This document shows, in pieces, positions 37,540 to 46,400 of a stretch of 64,000 bases of DNA. The notes under the pieces were generated by a model that did not search any database, was not told where the DNA came from, and worked only from the letters and a program-made list of their open reading frames with translations. Location: NCBI RefSeq assembly GCF_021234875.1, contig NZ_JAJQVM010000028.1, positions 1 through 64,000 of the forward strand, written 5' to 3'. How positions within the stretch are numbered: position 1 is the stretch's first letter; each line of letters opens with the position of its first letter. The translations under genes were made by a program, and so were the position numbers. The stretch is from Marinibactrum halimedae. Lineage in GTDB: Bacteria; Pseudomonadota; Gammaproteobacteria; Pseudomonadales; Cellvibrionaceae.

Positions 37540-38001
37540 GATGTGAAAAATTTAGTCGCAATGCCGAAGGCATTTCTGGTGCAATTTATAACACAGATAC
37601 ATCGGTTGTTGAGGTAAATAATAATCAAATCCTTGGTGCGATAAAATCATCGGGCGATGTCCCTTTGGGTAATGTTGCAGGTAATATACCTGAGCTTGAG
37701 TCATGAATGTAATTTCTAAAAATATGTCGCAAATCATCAAGACTCACCTTCAGATCTCATTCTAACATTATGAATCTGTAGTTATTAAGGAGCTGGACTG
37801 CAGGTTATTCCGCTATTTAAAACCCGGAAGGCCCTGGCTCATTATGTGGTGCGGGAGTATTGTATCAAAATCAGGATGAATGATTAGGGTGAAGAGGTGT
37901 GGGATTTTGGAACCTCGGATTAATTTCTAGGATTAATAATAGAAGAGATAATTTATCGTTATAATAAAGGCGCAAGAGTATTGGAGAAAGAGTTGATGTA
38001 G
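37540..38001 (+). pseudogene. Decayed fourth copy of the GLUG-repeat secreted protein gene
   Basis: Two fragments match the intact genes downstream. From 37542 a 55-codon frame reads NAEGISGAIYN, VVEVNNNQILGAIKSS and GNVAGNIPE, aligning with the repeat VGEGLGFAASLKLNNNQVMG of the intact copies. From ~37811 to 38001, in shifting frames with stops, one reads GVLYQNQDE, VWDFGTSD, FLGLIIEEIIYRYNKG and VLEKELM, matching the C-terminus VLYEDWDE, IWSFGSSDQFPGLIIEGV and YRYNKSTNVLEEE. Most of the gene, including the whole N-terminal domain, is deleted. A terminator like that of the first intact copy follows. Confidence 0.85.
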
Positions 38002-38050
38002 GTTCCTCAGGAAATTGCTTACCTATGTGAAACTTTTTTTAATTTAAAGA

Positions 38051-38092
38051 AGTCGACTGCCATTGCTTTGTAGTGGTATGTCGGCTTTTTTT
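38051..38092 (+). terminator. Rho-independent terminator after the GLUG pseudogene
   Basis: AGTCGACTGCCA pairs imperfectly (one G-U) with TGGTATGTCGGCT, followed by seven T. Sequence and shape resemble the terminator at 40359-40402, showing that gene and terminator were duplicated as one unit. Confidence 0.75.
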
Positions 38093-38303
38093 GTTGAAGT
38101 TCTTTTTTATTGCTGTGTGTTTTTTTTGGCACCTATAAAATATTATTCTGGTAATTTTATGATAAGGTAATTTTGTATTTTGTGATTATCTTCTGGTTTT
38201 AGCGTTATATTTTTTGTATTTGGTCTGCTTCAAGCTTGAGTGTATGCAGTATGAGGCTTGTGGTGTTTGAGATATTCCCTCCTATTATGCAAAGGTATTT
38301 GCC

Positions 38304-40316
38304 ATGATTTCCAATATAAAAAGATTTTCATTTCCTTATTTTGTCGTTTTTTTAGTTCTTACTTTCCTTATGGCTAGTGTGGTTTCAGCTGCATCGGTGG
38401 CGGGTCAGAATGATGTCATTGTAGACAGTGATCATGACGGCCTTATCGAAATACAAAGCCTTGAACATCTGGACTGGATTAGAAACAACATGCTGGGAAC
38501 GGCATTGGTGGATTTTTCAGGAAACCGATATGAAAAAGGTTGCCCGCTTTCCGGTTGCTATGGTTATGAATTAGTGTCGGATTTATCGTTTGATACTAAT
38601 GGTGATGGTGTGATTTCTTCCGCTGATCAATATTATGATTACGACGGGGATGGCTCAAATAATGGTTGGTTGCCTATTGGTACGAAAGAAAATGGATTTC
38701 GAGCTAGCTTTGAAGGTAATGGCCACCGTATTTCTGGTGTCTATATTCATCGTTTACAAGATGATATAGAAACACAAGGCGAAAATATTGGTTTGTTCGG
38801 TGTGGTGACGATACCCGATGACAGTAATGAAATATTGATAGAGGGGGCCAGAACTCAGTCTATTCAAAATATTGAGGTTTACACTGATGGTCAGGGTGTA
38901 AAAGGTCATCGGAATGTTGGCACATTGATTGGTGAAATAGACTTTAAAGGTTTCTTAGATTGGCGTTCTGTCCATATTCACTTAGATCAAGTACATATAA
39001 TAGCTGCCGTAACGGGAGAGGAAAATACGGGAGGTGTTGTTGGGTCGATAGTGATAAATACGTATGAATTTACTCCAAAAGTATTCACCTACTCCAATAG
39101 TAATATGGATGTATCGGTAATAGGGAAAACCGGTAATGTGGGTGGCATTATCGGTAAGGTTCGCGACGATAGCGCCTTAAGTATATCGATCAATAATAAT
39201 AAGGTTGCTGCCGCAGTGAATAACCTGAGTGTGGGAGCATCCGGAGGCTTTATTGGCTTGTTGGGCGATTTTGAGGGTGAGGATGGTACTGTTGATATTG
39301 AGAAAAATCAGCTTGAGGTCAATGTGAGAAGCATGGGGGTTGCAGGAGGAATTGTTGGTGAAATGGGGGGTACTAGTACCTATTTGATACTTAATGATAA
39401 TGTGGTTTCGGGAGTGGTCACAGGGCGCAAACACTCTGGTGGGTTACTTGGGTCGGATAATGTAAGTGAGGGCTTGGTTGCTGTTCGTGGTAATCGCGTA
39501 TTTGCGGATACTTTTGCAAGAAAAGACTGTGCAGGTGGTATTTTTGGTAAACATATAGTACAGGGTTTTGGGGGGTTACATTCTGATATTAGGGAAAATA
39601 TTATCTATGGTTCGGTTTTTGGTGGGGCAGCAACAGGAGGCATGGCTGGTTGCTTTAACATTTTTGATGAATATACAACAGAGTCTGTTATCGAGAAAAA
39701 TATTTCGGTAGGCAATGTGATCGGAAAGGGCGATGCGGGAGGGCTTATCGGCTCTTTTGGTTCCTTTGGTTCCTCTGCATTCGATTTGGCGAACACGTAT
39801 ACCTTCATTAGGAACAATTTGGTTGCAGGCAAAATCCGTGGTGCGGAAAATGTCGGGGGGGTTGTGGGGCAGTTTTTTAACAAGAATATTTTACCTTTCG
39901 GGTATTTTTCGAATAATTTGTCTTTGGGCGTGGTGAAGCATCAGGGTGTTTCAGGTAGCAATGAGGTTGGTGGCTTTTTGGGATTGATAACTTGGCGAGA
40001 CGAGTATTTGGATTATGATCCTGCAGGTTTCTTTTCTGGTAATTATCATTTTAATCAACGAGAGGGATTGCCGAGTATTGGGGTTGTTGATGGTTCTTTT
40101 CCCATTACAGAAGAGTCTATTTTGGGGGCTCGATATGTGGAGTTGAAATACCCTCAGTCTCCTAATTCAATGTCTCATGCTGGTTTGCTGTATGAAGATT
40201 GGGATGAAGATATATGGAGTTTTGGAAGTTCAGATCAATTTCCAGGGTTGATTATAGAGGGTGTGATTTATCGCTACAATAAAAGCACAAATGTATTGGA
40301 AGAAGAGGCGATGTAG
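38304..40316 (+). CDS. Secreted GLUG-repeat protein, copy 1
   Basis: This 670-aa protein has a Sec signal (~1-32), then an Asp-rich calcium-binding-like stretch VDSDHDGLIEIQSLEHLDW and the DTNGDGVISSADQYYDYDGDG block (~65-120), then LPIGTKENGFRASFEGNGHRISG typical of GLUG-motif proteins. The rest is a solenoid of repeats with GG-aliphatic-aliphatic-G (for example TGGVVGSI, GGIIGKV, GGFIGLL). The C-terminal domain ends DQFPGLIIEGVIYRYNKST. No cell-wall or autotransporter anchor is visible. Such proteins are usually surface or extracellular, often adhesive; the role here is unknown. It has its own terminator. Confidence 0.8.
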   Translation: MISNIKRFSFPYFVVFLVLTFLMASVVSAASVAGQNDVIVDSDHDGLIEIQSLEHLDWIRNNMLGTALVDFSGNRYEKGCPLSGCYGYELVSDLSFDTNGDGVISSADQYYDYDGDGSNNGWLPIGTKENGFRASFEGNGHRISGVYIHRLQDDIETQGENIGLFGVVTIPDDSNEILIEGARTQSIQNIEVYTDGQGVKGHRNVGTLIGEIDFKGFLDWRSVHIHLDQVHIIAAVTGEENTGGVVGSIVINTYEFTPKVFTYSNSNMDVSVIGKTGNVGGIIGKVRDDSALSISINNNKVAAAVNNLSVGASGGFIGLLGDFEGEDGTVDIEKNQLEVNVRSMGVAGGIVGEMGGTSTYLILNDNVVSGVVTGRKHSGGLLGSDNVSEGLVAVRGNRVFADTFARKDCAGGIFGKHIVQGFGGLHSDIRENIIYGSVFGGAATGGMAGCFNIFDEYTTESVIEKNISVGNVIGKGDAGGLIGSFGSFGSSAFDLANTYTFIRNNLVAGKIRGAENVGGVVGQFFNKNILPFGYFSNNLSLGVVKHQGVSGSNEVGGFLGLITWRDEYLDYDPAGFFSGNYHFNQREGLPSIGVVDGSFPITEESILGARYVELKYPQSPNSMSHAGLLYEDWDEDIWSFGSSDQFPGLIIEGVIYRYNKSTNVLEEEAM

Positions 40317-40358
40317 ATTTTAAAAAATAACTTCACATGAAGAAGGGTTGTTGAATGG

Positions 40359-40402
40359 GTTGGCGTGTTCTTACGTTTCGTAGTGGACATGCCGACTTTT
40401 TT
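40359..40402 (+). terminator. Rho-independent terminator after GLUG copy 1
   Basis: GTTGGCGTGTTC pairs with GGACATGCCGAC (two G-U pairs), followed by six T. Confidence 0.8.
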
Positions 40403-40652
40403 GCTCTATTCAAATTCTGATTTGTTATTTGAGTCGTGAGAGTATTGTCATTTAGAAAAACATTTTATTTTGTTTGTTGTGTTATTATCGCCTACCGGCA
40501 CAACACGTCTTCCTGTGCAATACAGGTTGTTGAGCTCGAATAGTATTGTCCCTTTGTTATTTCTTTGAGTTGGGCTGCTGAAAGAAGGGGATGGCAACTG
40601 AAGTCATCGTTGTCTTTAGGATGTTCTTTTGTATGAAATAAGGAAGTGAGCC
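40403..40652. promoter_or_regulatory. Leader region of GLUG copy 2, partly shared with copy 3
   Basis: The stretch 40536-40585 (TCGAATAGTATTGTCCCTTT, then GTTATTTCTTTGAGTTGGGC) is similar to 42818-42866 upstream of copy 3. Conservation of an otherwise drifting AT-rich spacer suggests a promoter or leader duplicated with the gene. AAGGAAG precedes the copy 2 start. Confidence 0.45.
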
Positions 40653-42761
40653 ATGTTTCTCTGTGTGAAAAATACTGCCCGCCCTCTCTTTTCTGTTTTT
40701 TTTCTTTCCGTATTTTTGTCTCCTTTTGGTTGTTTTATGAGTGCTGCGCACAGTGAGATTGTTGTTGATAACACTGTTGTTGATAACATTGTTGTTGATA
40801 AAATTGTCGTTGATAACATTATTGTAGATAGCGATGGTGACGGCTTGATCGATATTACTACCTTGGAGCAGTTAGATTGGATGAGAAATAATGTTTTCGG
40901 AACCGCATTGGTGGACTTTTCTGGAAATCGTTATGAAGAAGGTTGCCCAGGCACAGGGTGTTTTGGGTATGAATTAATGGCTGATCTATCGTTTGACACC
41001 AATGATGATGGTGTGATTTCTCCAGAAGATGAATATTACGACTATGACGGTGATGGTTCCAACAGTGGCTGGTTGCCTATTGGTACATTAGAGAATGGGT
41101 TTCAAGCTCATTTTGAAGGCAATGGTCATCGCATTTCAGGTTTGTATATTCACCGTCAAAACGATGATGTAGAGACGCAAGGGAAAAATATTGGTTTATT
41201 TGGTGTGGTAACGACGAAAGCCAATTCTGACAGTGGATTACCGGGCGCCAGTATAAACCGGTTTGTTCGGAACCTTTCCGTGAGTACAGCTAAAAAGGGC
41301 GTGAGTGGTGTAAGCAATGTGGGTGTGTTAATTGGAAAAGTGAATTTTGAAGGCAGTGACGATTCAACGACGGCTCTGGTTGACTTAGAGAACATAAATA
41401 TTATCGGGTTTGTGAATGGTGAAGTGGATGTTGGCGGCATTATTGGTGAGGTGCTTATTGAGCCATGGTATGTCGCAAATAATTTTTTATTCATTACAGA
41501 AAGTCAGATTTCGATTGCCTTAAACAGTACGATAGGTAATGCGGCGGGTATGATTGGATTGCTTCGCAATGATCATCGTTTGACCGCGTTGATTAAAAAT
41601 AATGATATTGAGGCTGAAGTAGCTGCTTTGGGGAATGGGTCTGCAGGTGGTGTGATTGGTTATTTTGATGATTATCAATCGGCGGGTGGAAAAATAGAAA
41701 TTATTGACAATACCCTCTATGGGCATTTGGATTCGAAGCGAATTGCAGGTGGAGTGATTGGGGAGGGCGTGGGTTTTGCGGCGAATCTTGAGTTGGGCAG
41801 AAATATCGTTATGGGTTCTGTAACCGCATTGAGTAGCGCAGGAGGGCTCATTGGATGGAGTTACTTACTAGAGGGTAGGTTCGATGCTTATCAAAATCGA
41901 GTATTCAGTGATATATACGCCCAACTAGGTTGTTCTGGGGGGATAGTGGGGGATCATATTGCTTTAGGAGCAGACGTACACACGCATTGGAAAGAAAACA
42001 TAAGTTATGGAACCGTCTCTGGTGGTTCTTCCACCGGTGGCCTTGTCGGGTGTTACAAGGCATATCATACAGAGCCTGTTGCTTCTTCGATTATGGAGAG
42101 GAATATCGTTGTAGGAAATGTCAGGGGCGAGCATCGCGTGGGTGGATTTATGGGGAGTTTTTTGGAGGGGGATTATTCTGAAGAAGGTTCCTATGAGGAT
42201 ACTTTTTTGCGGGTTCGTATTCATAATAATATGGTGGCAGGGAGGGTTTTTGAGAAAAAAGTCATTCATGATTTTATTATTGGAAAACAAGCTGTTGGTG
42301 GATTTGTTGGGAGTTTTGTCATCCGAGAATCGTCTATAAAAGACGTTTTTGTTAATAATTTATCGTTAATGGCTGTGAGGATTAAAGCGAGTGAACGCGC
42401 CGGTGGATTCTTTGGGCTATTGCAGTGGCGTGATGATGTGAGTACACCAGAAGTTTTTCTCTCTGGCAATTATCATTTCAATCAAAGAGGGTTCTTGCCC
42501 AGTGTTGGAGAGCTTAATGCCCCCGGCTTAGGTACTGTCACAGAGGCTATCACAGAGCAGTCTGTATTTGGTGCAAGATATGTAGATTTAAAATACCCAG
42601 AAGGCCCAAATGCTTGGTGTGATGCTGGTGTGTTGTATGAAAGCTGGGATGAAAAGGTATGGAGTTTTGGGCGCTCGGATCAATTCCCAGGTTTGATTAT
42701 TGATGGAGTTGTTTATCGCTACAATAAAAAAATAAAAACATTGGAAGAGGAGATGATGTAG
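40653..42761 (+). CDS. Secreted GLUG-repeat protein, copy 2
   Basis: This 702-aa protein is collinear with copies 1 and 3: signal peptide (~1-35), Asp-rich block DSDGDGLIDITTLEQLDWMR, cysteine-containing YEEGCPGTGCFGYELMADLS, GNGHRISGLYIHRQ, GLUG-type repeats (GGIIGEV, AGMIGLL, GGVIGYF, GGLIGWS) and the conserved end SDQFPGLIIDGVVYRYNKK. It differs by an extra stretch of IVVDN repeats just after the signal peptide, encoded by a 15-bp tandem array. Probably exported; function unknown. The start is ATG 40653 with AAGGAAG upstream. Confidence 0.8.
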   Translation: MFLCVKNTARPLFSVFFLSVFLSPFGCFMSAAHSEIVVDNTVVDNIVVDKIVVDNIIVDSDGDGLIDITTLEQLDWMRNNVFGTALVDFSGNRYEEGCPGTGCFGYELMADLSFDTNDDGVISPEDEYYDYDGDGSNSGWLPIGTLENGFQAHFEGNGHRISGLYIHRQNDDVETQGKNIGLFGVVTTKANSDSGLPGASINRFVRNLSVSTAKKGVSGVSNVGVLIGKVNFEGSDDSTTALVDLENINIIGFVNGEVDVGGIIGEVLIEPWYVANNFLFITESQISIALNSTIGNAAGMIGLLRNDHRLTALIKNNDIEAEVAALGNGSAGGVIGYFDDYQSAGGKIEIIDNTLYGHLDSKRIAGGVIGEGVGFAANLELGRNIVMGSVTALSSAGGLIGWSYLLEGRFDAYQNRVFSDIYAQLGCSGGIVGDHIALGADVHTHWKENISYGTVSGGSSTGGLVGCYKAYHTEPVASSIMERNIVVGNVRGEHRVGGFMGSFLEGDYSEEGSYEDTFLRVRIHNNMVAGRVFEKKVIHDFIIGKQAVGGFVGSFVIRESSIKDVFVNNLSLMAVRIKASERAGGFFGLLQWRDDVSTPEVFLSGNYHFNQRGFLPSVGELNAPGLGTVTEAITEQSVFGARYVDLKYPEGPNAWCDAGVLYESWDEKVWSFGRSDQFPGLIIDGVVYRYNKKIKTLEEEMM
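40758..40832. repeat. Five 15-bp tandem repeats inside GLUG copy 2
   Basis: ATTGTTGTTGATAAC-type units repeat five times in frame and encode IVVDN repeats at the mature N-terminus. Copies 1 and 3 have a single equivalent unit, so the array arose after duplication. Confidence 0.9.
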
Positions 42762-42817
42762 GTTTAGATCCCTCATTTCATTTTTTAAACGTAATTTTGA
42801 TAATGGCGTTTTTAGGT

Positions 42818-42866
42818 TCGAATTTATTGTCTCTTTGTTATTGCTTTCAGTCTGGCTGATTAGAGT
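42818..42866 (+). promoter_or_regulatory. Conserved leader upstream of GLUG copy 3
   Basis: It matches 40536-40585 upstream of copy 2 over about 50 bases, at a similar distance from the start codon. A promoter or leader role is inferred from conservation only. Confidence 0.4.
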
Positions 42867-42930
42867 GTGGTGTAGCAATAGCGACAGTGATATTTGAAAT
42901 GGTCTTTCGCTTTAAATAAGGAAATTAATC

Positions 42931-44907
42931 ATGTTTATAAGTGTAAAAAAGCGCACGCTTTCTTTTCTTAAGTTTATTTTTGTTGTGGCTTCTTTTGTTT
43001 TTTTGAGTGGTTTGGTTTATGCATCGCACAGTAATCTCACCGTAGACAGTGATGGTGATGGCTTAATCGAGATCGCCACCTTAGAGCAATTGGATTGGAT
43101 GAGAAATGACATGTTGGGCACGGCGTTGGTGGATTTTTCAGGGAATCGCTATCAGCAGGGGTGCCCGAGCTCCGGGTGTTTTGGGTACGAATTGGTGGCC
43201 GACTTATCCTTTGATACGAATAACGATGGCATTATTTCATCAGAGGATGATTATTACGATTATGATGGAGATGGCTCCAACAATGGGTGGTTACCTATTG
43301 GTACGCAAGACAATGGATTTCAAGCCAGTTTTGAGGGGAATGGTCACCGTATATCTGGCTTATACATTCATCGAAAAAGTGATGATGTAGAAACGCAAGG
43401 AAAAAATATTGGTTTATTGGGTGTGGTCACCACCATCGGTGAGTCTGGTGAGATAGTGATGGGAGGAGATATTCATCGGTTTATTCGCAACCTCTCTGTT
43501 AGCACGGATGATAAAGGCGTGAGTGGTGAAACTAATGTGGGTGCGTTAATTGGTAAAGTGGATTTAAAAGGCAGTTTTTATTTAAATCGTGTTGCCATTC
43601 AATTGGATGAGCTGGACTTGATGACGGTTGTCAATGGGGGGCTGAATACCGGAGGGGTTATTGGTGAAATAACTATCGATCCTTGGTATGTGGCTCGAAA
43701 TTATGTGTCTATTACACGCAGCCGAATAAACGTTTCGGTAACCAGTGAATTGGACAATGCGGCGGGTATTATTGGTTCCATTCGCAATGACCATGCTTTG
43801 CTGGTACAGATTAACAATAACGATATTGATGTGACTGCCTCAGGTGGCGGTATAGTGGGCGGAATGATCGGTTATTTTTATGATTTTAATTCGGAAGGTG
43901 GTCGAGTTGAAATTAGAGATAATATTGTGAATGTCGATTTAGAAGCGGGCTTCAGTGCAGGTGGGATTGTTGGAGAGGGGCTCGGTTTTGCCGCGTCTTT
44001 GAAACTGAATAACAATCAGGTGATGGGCTCTGTTTTGGCTCGTGGTGGCTCTTCTGGTGGCTTAGTCGGTTGGAGCTTTATGGTGGAAGGTTTTTTCTCA
44101 GCCGTTAATAATCGAATTTTCACGGATGTACACTCGCGAGGAAGCTGTTCAGGAGGAATCATTGGAGGGCACTTTGCTGAGGGGGCGTATCTGCATACAC
44201 AATGGCAAGAGAACATTAGTTACGGATCAATCTCCGGTCATTCGGCAACAGGAGGCATTGCCGGTTGTTATAATGCGGTGGGTATTGAGCCGGTTCCTGC
44301 CGTTATCGAAAAAAACATTGCTATAGGAGATGTTAGGGGAGGGAAAACGGGTGTGGGCGGCCTTATCGGTCGGTTTTTTGTAGAGAATATTTTGCACACC
44401 CGTATTCAAAATAATATGGTGGCAGGTAAAGTCATCGGTGAGGAATACATCGGCGGATTTATTGGGCGTTTTATTAGTGAAAGTTTTATAACGAATGATG
44501 CTCTCCTGAATAACTTATCGTTGACCGCAGTGCGGACGAATACCGCCACATTGGGTAAAAAAGTGGGCGGGTTTTTTGGCTCGTTAATGTGGCGTGATGA
44601 CTTAAGCCCGCCGGAGGCATTTTTTTCTGGTAATTATCATTTCAACCAAAGGGGCGTATTTCCAGGTATTGGTGAAATGGATGGCCCGGCTGCCATTACT
44701 GAGCAGTCTGTTTTTGGTGCACGGTATGTTGACTTGAAATACCCTCAAAGCCCAAATGCGGTGTGTAATGTGGGTGTGTTGTATGAAGATTGGGATGAGA
44801 CCATATGGGATTTTGGTAATTCGGATCAATTCCCCGGCTTAATTCTGGGCGACACGGTTTATCGCTATAACAAAAGTACAAAGGTATTAGAGGAAGAGCC
44901 ACTTTAG
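42931..44907 (+). CDS. Secreted GLUG-repeat protein, copy 3
   Basis: This 658-aa protein has a signal peptide (~1-32), the Asp-rich block LTVDSDGDGLIEIATLEQ, the Cys pair in QQGCPSSGCFGYELVADLS, DTNNDGIISSEDDYYDYDGDG, then GLUG-type repeats (TGGVIGEI, AAGIIGSI, GGMIGYF, GGIVGEG, SGGLVGWS, TGGIAGCY, VGGLIGRF) and the common end DQFPGLILGDTVYRYNKSTK. It is closer to copy 2 than to copy 1 in the N-terminal domain. The start has AAGGAAA upstream. Surface or extracellular role is likely but not shown. Confidence 0.8.
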   Translation: MFISVKKRTLSFLKFIFVVASFVFLSGLVYASHSNLTVDSDGDGLIEIATLEQLDWMRNDMLGTALVDFSGNRYQQGCPSSGCFGYELVADLSFDTNNDGIISSEDDYYDYDGDGSNNGWLPIGTQDNGFQASFEGNGHRISGLYIHRKSDDVETQGKNIGLLGVVTTIGESGEIVMGGDIHRFIRNLSVSTDDKGVSGETNVGALIGKVDLKGSFYLNRVAIQLDELDLMTVVNGGLNTGGVIGEITIDPWYVARNYVSITRSRINVSVTSELDNAAGIIGSIRNDHALLVQINNNDIDVTASGGGIVGGMIGYFYDFNSEGGRVEIRDNIVNVDLEAGFSAGGIVGEGLGFAASLKLNNNQVMGSVLARGGSSGGLVGWSFMVEGFFSAVNNRIFTDVHSRGSCSGGIIGGHFAEGAYLHTQWQENISYGSISGHSATGGIAGCYNAVGIEPVPAVIEKNIAIGDVRGGKTGVGGLIGRFFVENILHTRIQNNMVAGKVIGEEYIGGFIGRFISESFITNDALLNNLSLTAVRTNTATLGKKVGGFFGSLMWRDDLSPPEAFFSGNYHFNQRGVFPGIGEMDGPAAITEQSVFGARYVDLKYPQSPNAVCNVGVLYEDWDETIWDFGNSDQFPGLILGDTVYRYNKSTKVLEEEPL

Positions 44908-44918
44908 GCTATTGAGCG

Positions 44919-44942
44919 GTCACTTTTGTGCGCAAAAGTGAC
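44919..44942. terminator. Hairpin between convergent GLUG copy 3 and the APE cluster
   Basis: GTCACTTTTG (44919-44928) pairs exactly with CAAAAGTGAC (44933-44942) across a four-base loop. It separates convergent units and probably ends transcription on both strands; no long T-run follows. Confidence 0.6.
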
Positions 44943-45036
44943 TTAAAGCCGATGTATTCGCAATTAGGTGTGGTGGATAGATCGGCTGGCTGCTCGCGTT
45001 TAGAGTATGAGCTGTGTAAAAAATGAAGGTGGTCAA

Positions 45037-45597
45037 TTACTGTGGTGGAATTACCAATACCAGGCGACCAGTTAAGAGAAGTGTTTTATTCTCTATTGGT
45101 ATTGTGTTTTCCATTAAATCGGGTGCGCTATTTTCCGTGTTTGGGGCATCCTTTTCATCCGTTTTTTTCTGGGCGAGGCCATAGTGAATGGTGCAATCAT
45201 AAATTGCACCCGTTGCATTACAAAGCTCGGTGTTTACAGCAATTTCTAAAACCCCGTTGGGTTCATTGGGTACTTCATCGTAATGCCATTCCACATTTTT
45301 TATTGCGCCAATGTAAGCCGGGCGAGTTAATCCAAGGTTGGAATTAATAAGCCCCGCATGAACAGCAGCAGCTTGCGCGGCATATTCCATTAATATAGAG
45401 GTCTTTAGGGTATTGCCGTCGGTTAATAAAGGGTTATCTGATCGTAAATGACTGGTTGTGCAACAGACGATACGGTGGTGATCCCATTGCAAAATACGAT
45501 CAATTAAACTCATCTCATTCCCGTGCGGCAACAATGCCGCAATGGCTTCTCGGGTTAAAGGTGATTGTGAATGAGGTTGATTATCGCTTGAGGTCAT
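45037..45597 (-). CDS. ApeP-like 3-hydroxyacyl-ACP dehydratase (hotdog), copy 1
   Basis: This 186-aa hotdog protein resembles ApeP, a dehydratase partner in aryl polyene synthesis. It has AALLPHGNEMSLIDRILQW (His25 region), then LMEYAAQAAAVHAGL and a strand pair LEIAVNTELCNATGAIYDCTI. ATG 45597 overlaps the upstream stop (TGATG); the frame open to 45759 is inside the previous gene. In the known E. coli system ApeP forms a heterodimer with ApeI; a second ApeP-like gene lies at 60141. Last gene of the minus-strand APE unit. Confidence 0.8.
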   Translation of the reverse strand: MTSSDNQPHSQSPLTREAIAALLPHGNEMSLIDRILQWDHHRIVCCTTSHLRSDNPLLTDGNTLKTSILMEYAAQAAAVHAGLINSNLGLTRPAYIGAIKNVEWHYDEVPNEPNGVLEIAVNTELCNATGAIYDCTIHYGLAQKKTDEKDAPNTENSAPDLMENTIPIENKTLLLTGRLVLVIPPQ

Positions 45598-46400
45598 CAC
45601 AGTTTCTCGCAGTGAAGGGCCAGTGTTTGTTCGCCCATCATGGCAAGTTTGATTATTTGGTGGCTCCCTTGCTGCAGGGTGGCTAACGATTCCAATAATG
45701 GCAGGCTCCGTGCTGCTGGATTCTGTGATCTTAACAGTTCGACCTCTGGGTGTTTGCAAGGGGTAGGGTCATTTTTTTCGGGCGAAAGAGAAAGTTCCAC
45801 CTTGGCAATCGTGTTGTCGCATTGCGTAGGTGAGAATAAGAGCGCGGTGGCAAAAGGCAGAGTGATTGGCCGTTTAAAAATAATGGGCTCCGGCGGTTGT
45901 GTATCGTATACAACCAGGAGGGTATCGCTGTTTTCTGAACAGGTAATGGCGGCGGCTTCGAGTAAGCCTGCTGCAAAACTGAAATCATGAGACGAAATAC
46001 TGGTGGAGGGTGCCGGTGAGTGTGTGGCGATGCCCCAATATCCGGCTGCAGAATTGTGCACCGAATTATGAAATTGTGTAGGCGATACCATGCGTTCTGG
46101 TTTGCATAACGCTCGACATATTTGGTCAATAATTTGGTAGTCGCCGCCGGAAGAGGCAAAGACAGTCTGAGTTTGACCAAGGTTGTTGTCAGTGTGGTCT
46201 GCGATTGCTTCGCAGACTTGAAAAGCCAATCGAACGAGGGACGTGGCCCGCCGTCTTTCATTAGGAGGGAGCAATTGCGGTTTGTATTTTTCGAGCGGCG
46301 CAGGCTCAAAGGGTGTGTTGCTATTAAAGACGTTTTTAGCCACTTCCCAGTTGTGTAATCCAGGTGTGGCGACAGCAACTTGATTAATAAACACGTTCAT
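45597..46400 (-). CDS. Ketosynthase-like chain-length-factor protein (ApeC-like)
   Basis: This 267-aa protein is a shortened thiolase-fold relative of ketosynthases (the type annotated as ketoacyl-synt_2). The active-site cysteine region is replaced by SPTQFHNSVHNSAAGYWGIA, so it is likely non-catalytic and acts as chain-length factor with the next ketosynthase, as ApeC does with ApeO. The Gly-rich SGGDYQIIDQICRALC segment is also family-like. ATG 46400 overlaps the upstream stop (ATGA); the TTG at 46430 is an in-frame alternative. Confidence 0.82.
   Translation of the reverse strand: MNVFINQVAVATPGLHNWEVAKNVFNSNTPFEPAPLEKYKPQLLPPNERRRATSLVRLAFQVCEAIADHTDNNLGQTQTVFASSGGDYQIIDQICRALCKPERMVSPTQFHNSVHNSAAGYWGIATHSPAPSTSISSHDFSFAAGLLEAAAITCSENSDTLLVVYDTQPPEPIIFKRPITLPFATALLFSPTQCDNTIAKVELSLSPEKNDPTPCKHPEVELLRSQNPAARSLPLLESLATLQQGSHQIIKLAMMGEQTLALHCEKL

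Noticed and set aside
37552-37740. 62-codon minus-strand frame after rarA
   Set aside because: Plus strand here carries a recognisable GLUG pseudogene fragment; the minus frame has no similarity.
45640-46378. Frames on both strands overlapping the chain-length factor gene
   Set aside because: Out-of-frame readings of a gene with clear family motifs and coupled start/stop.
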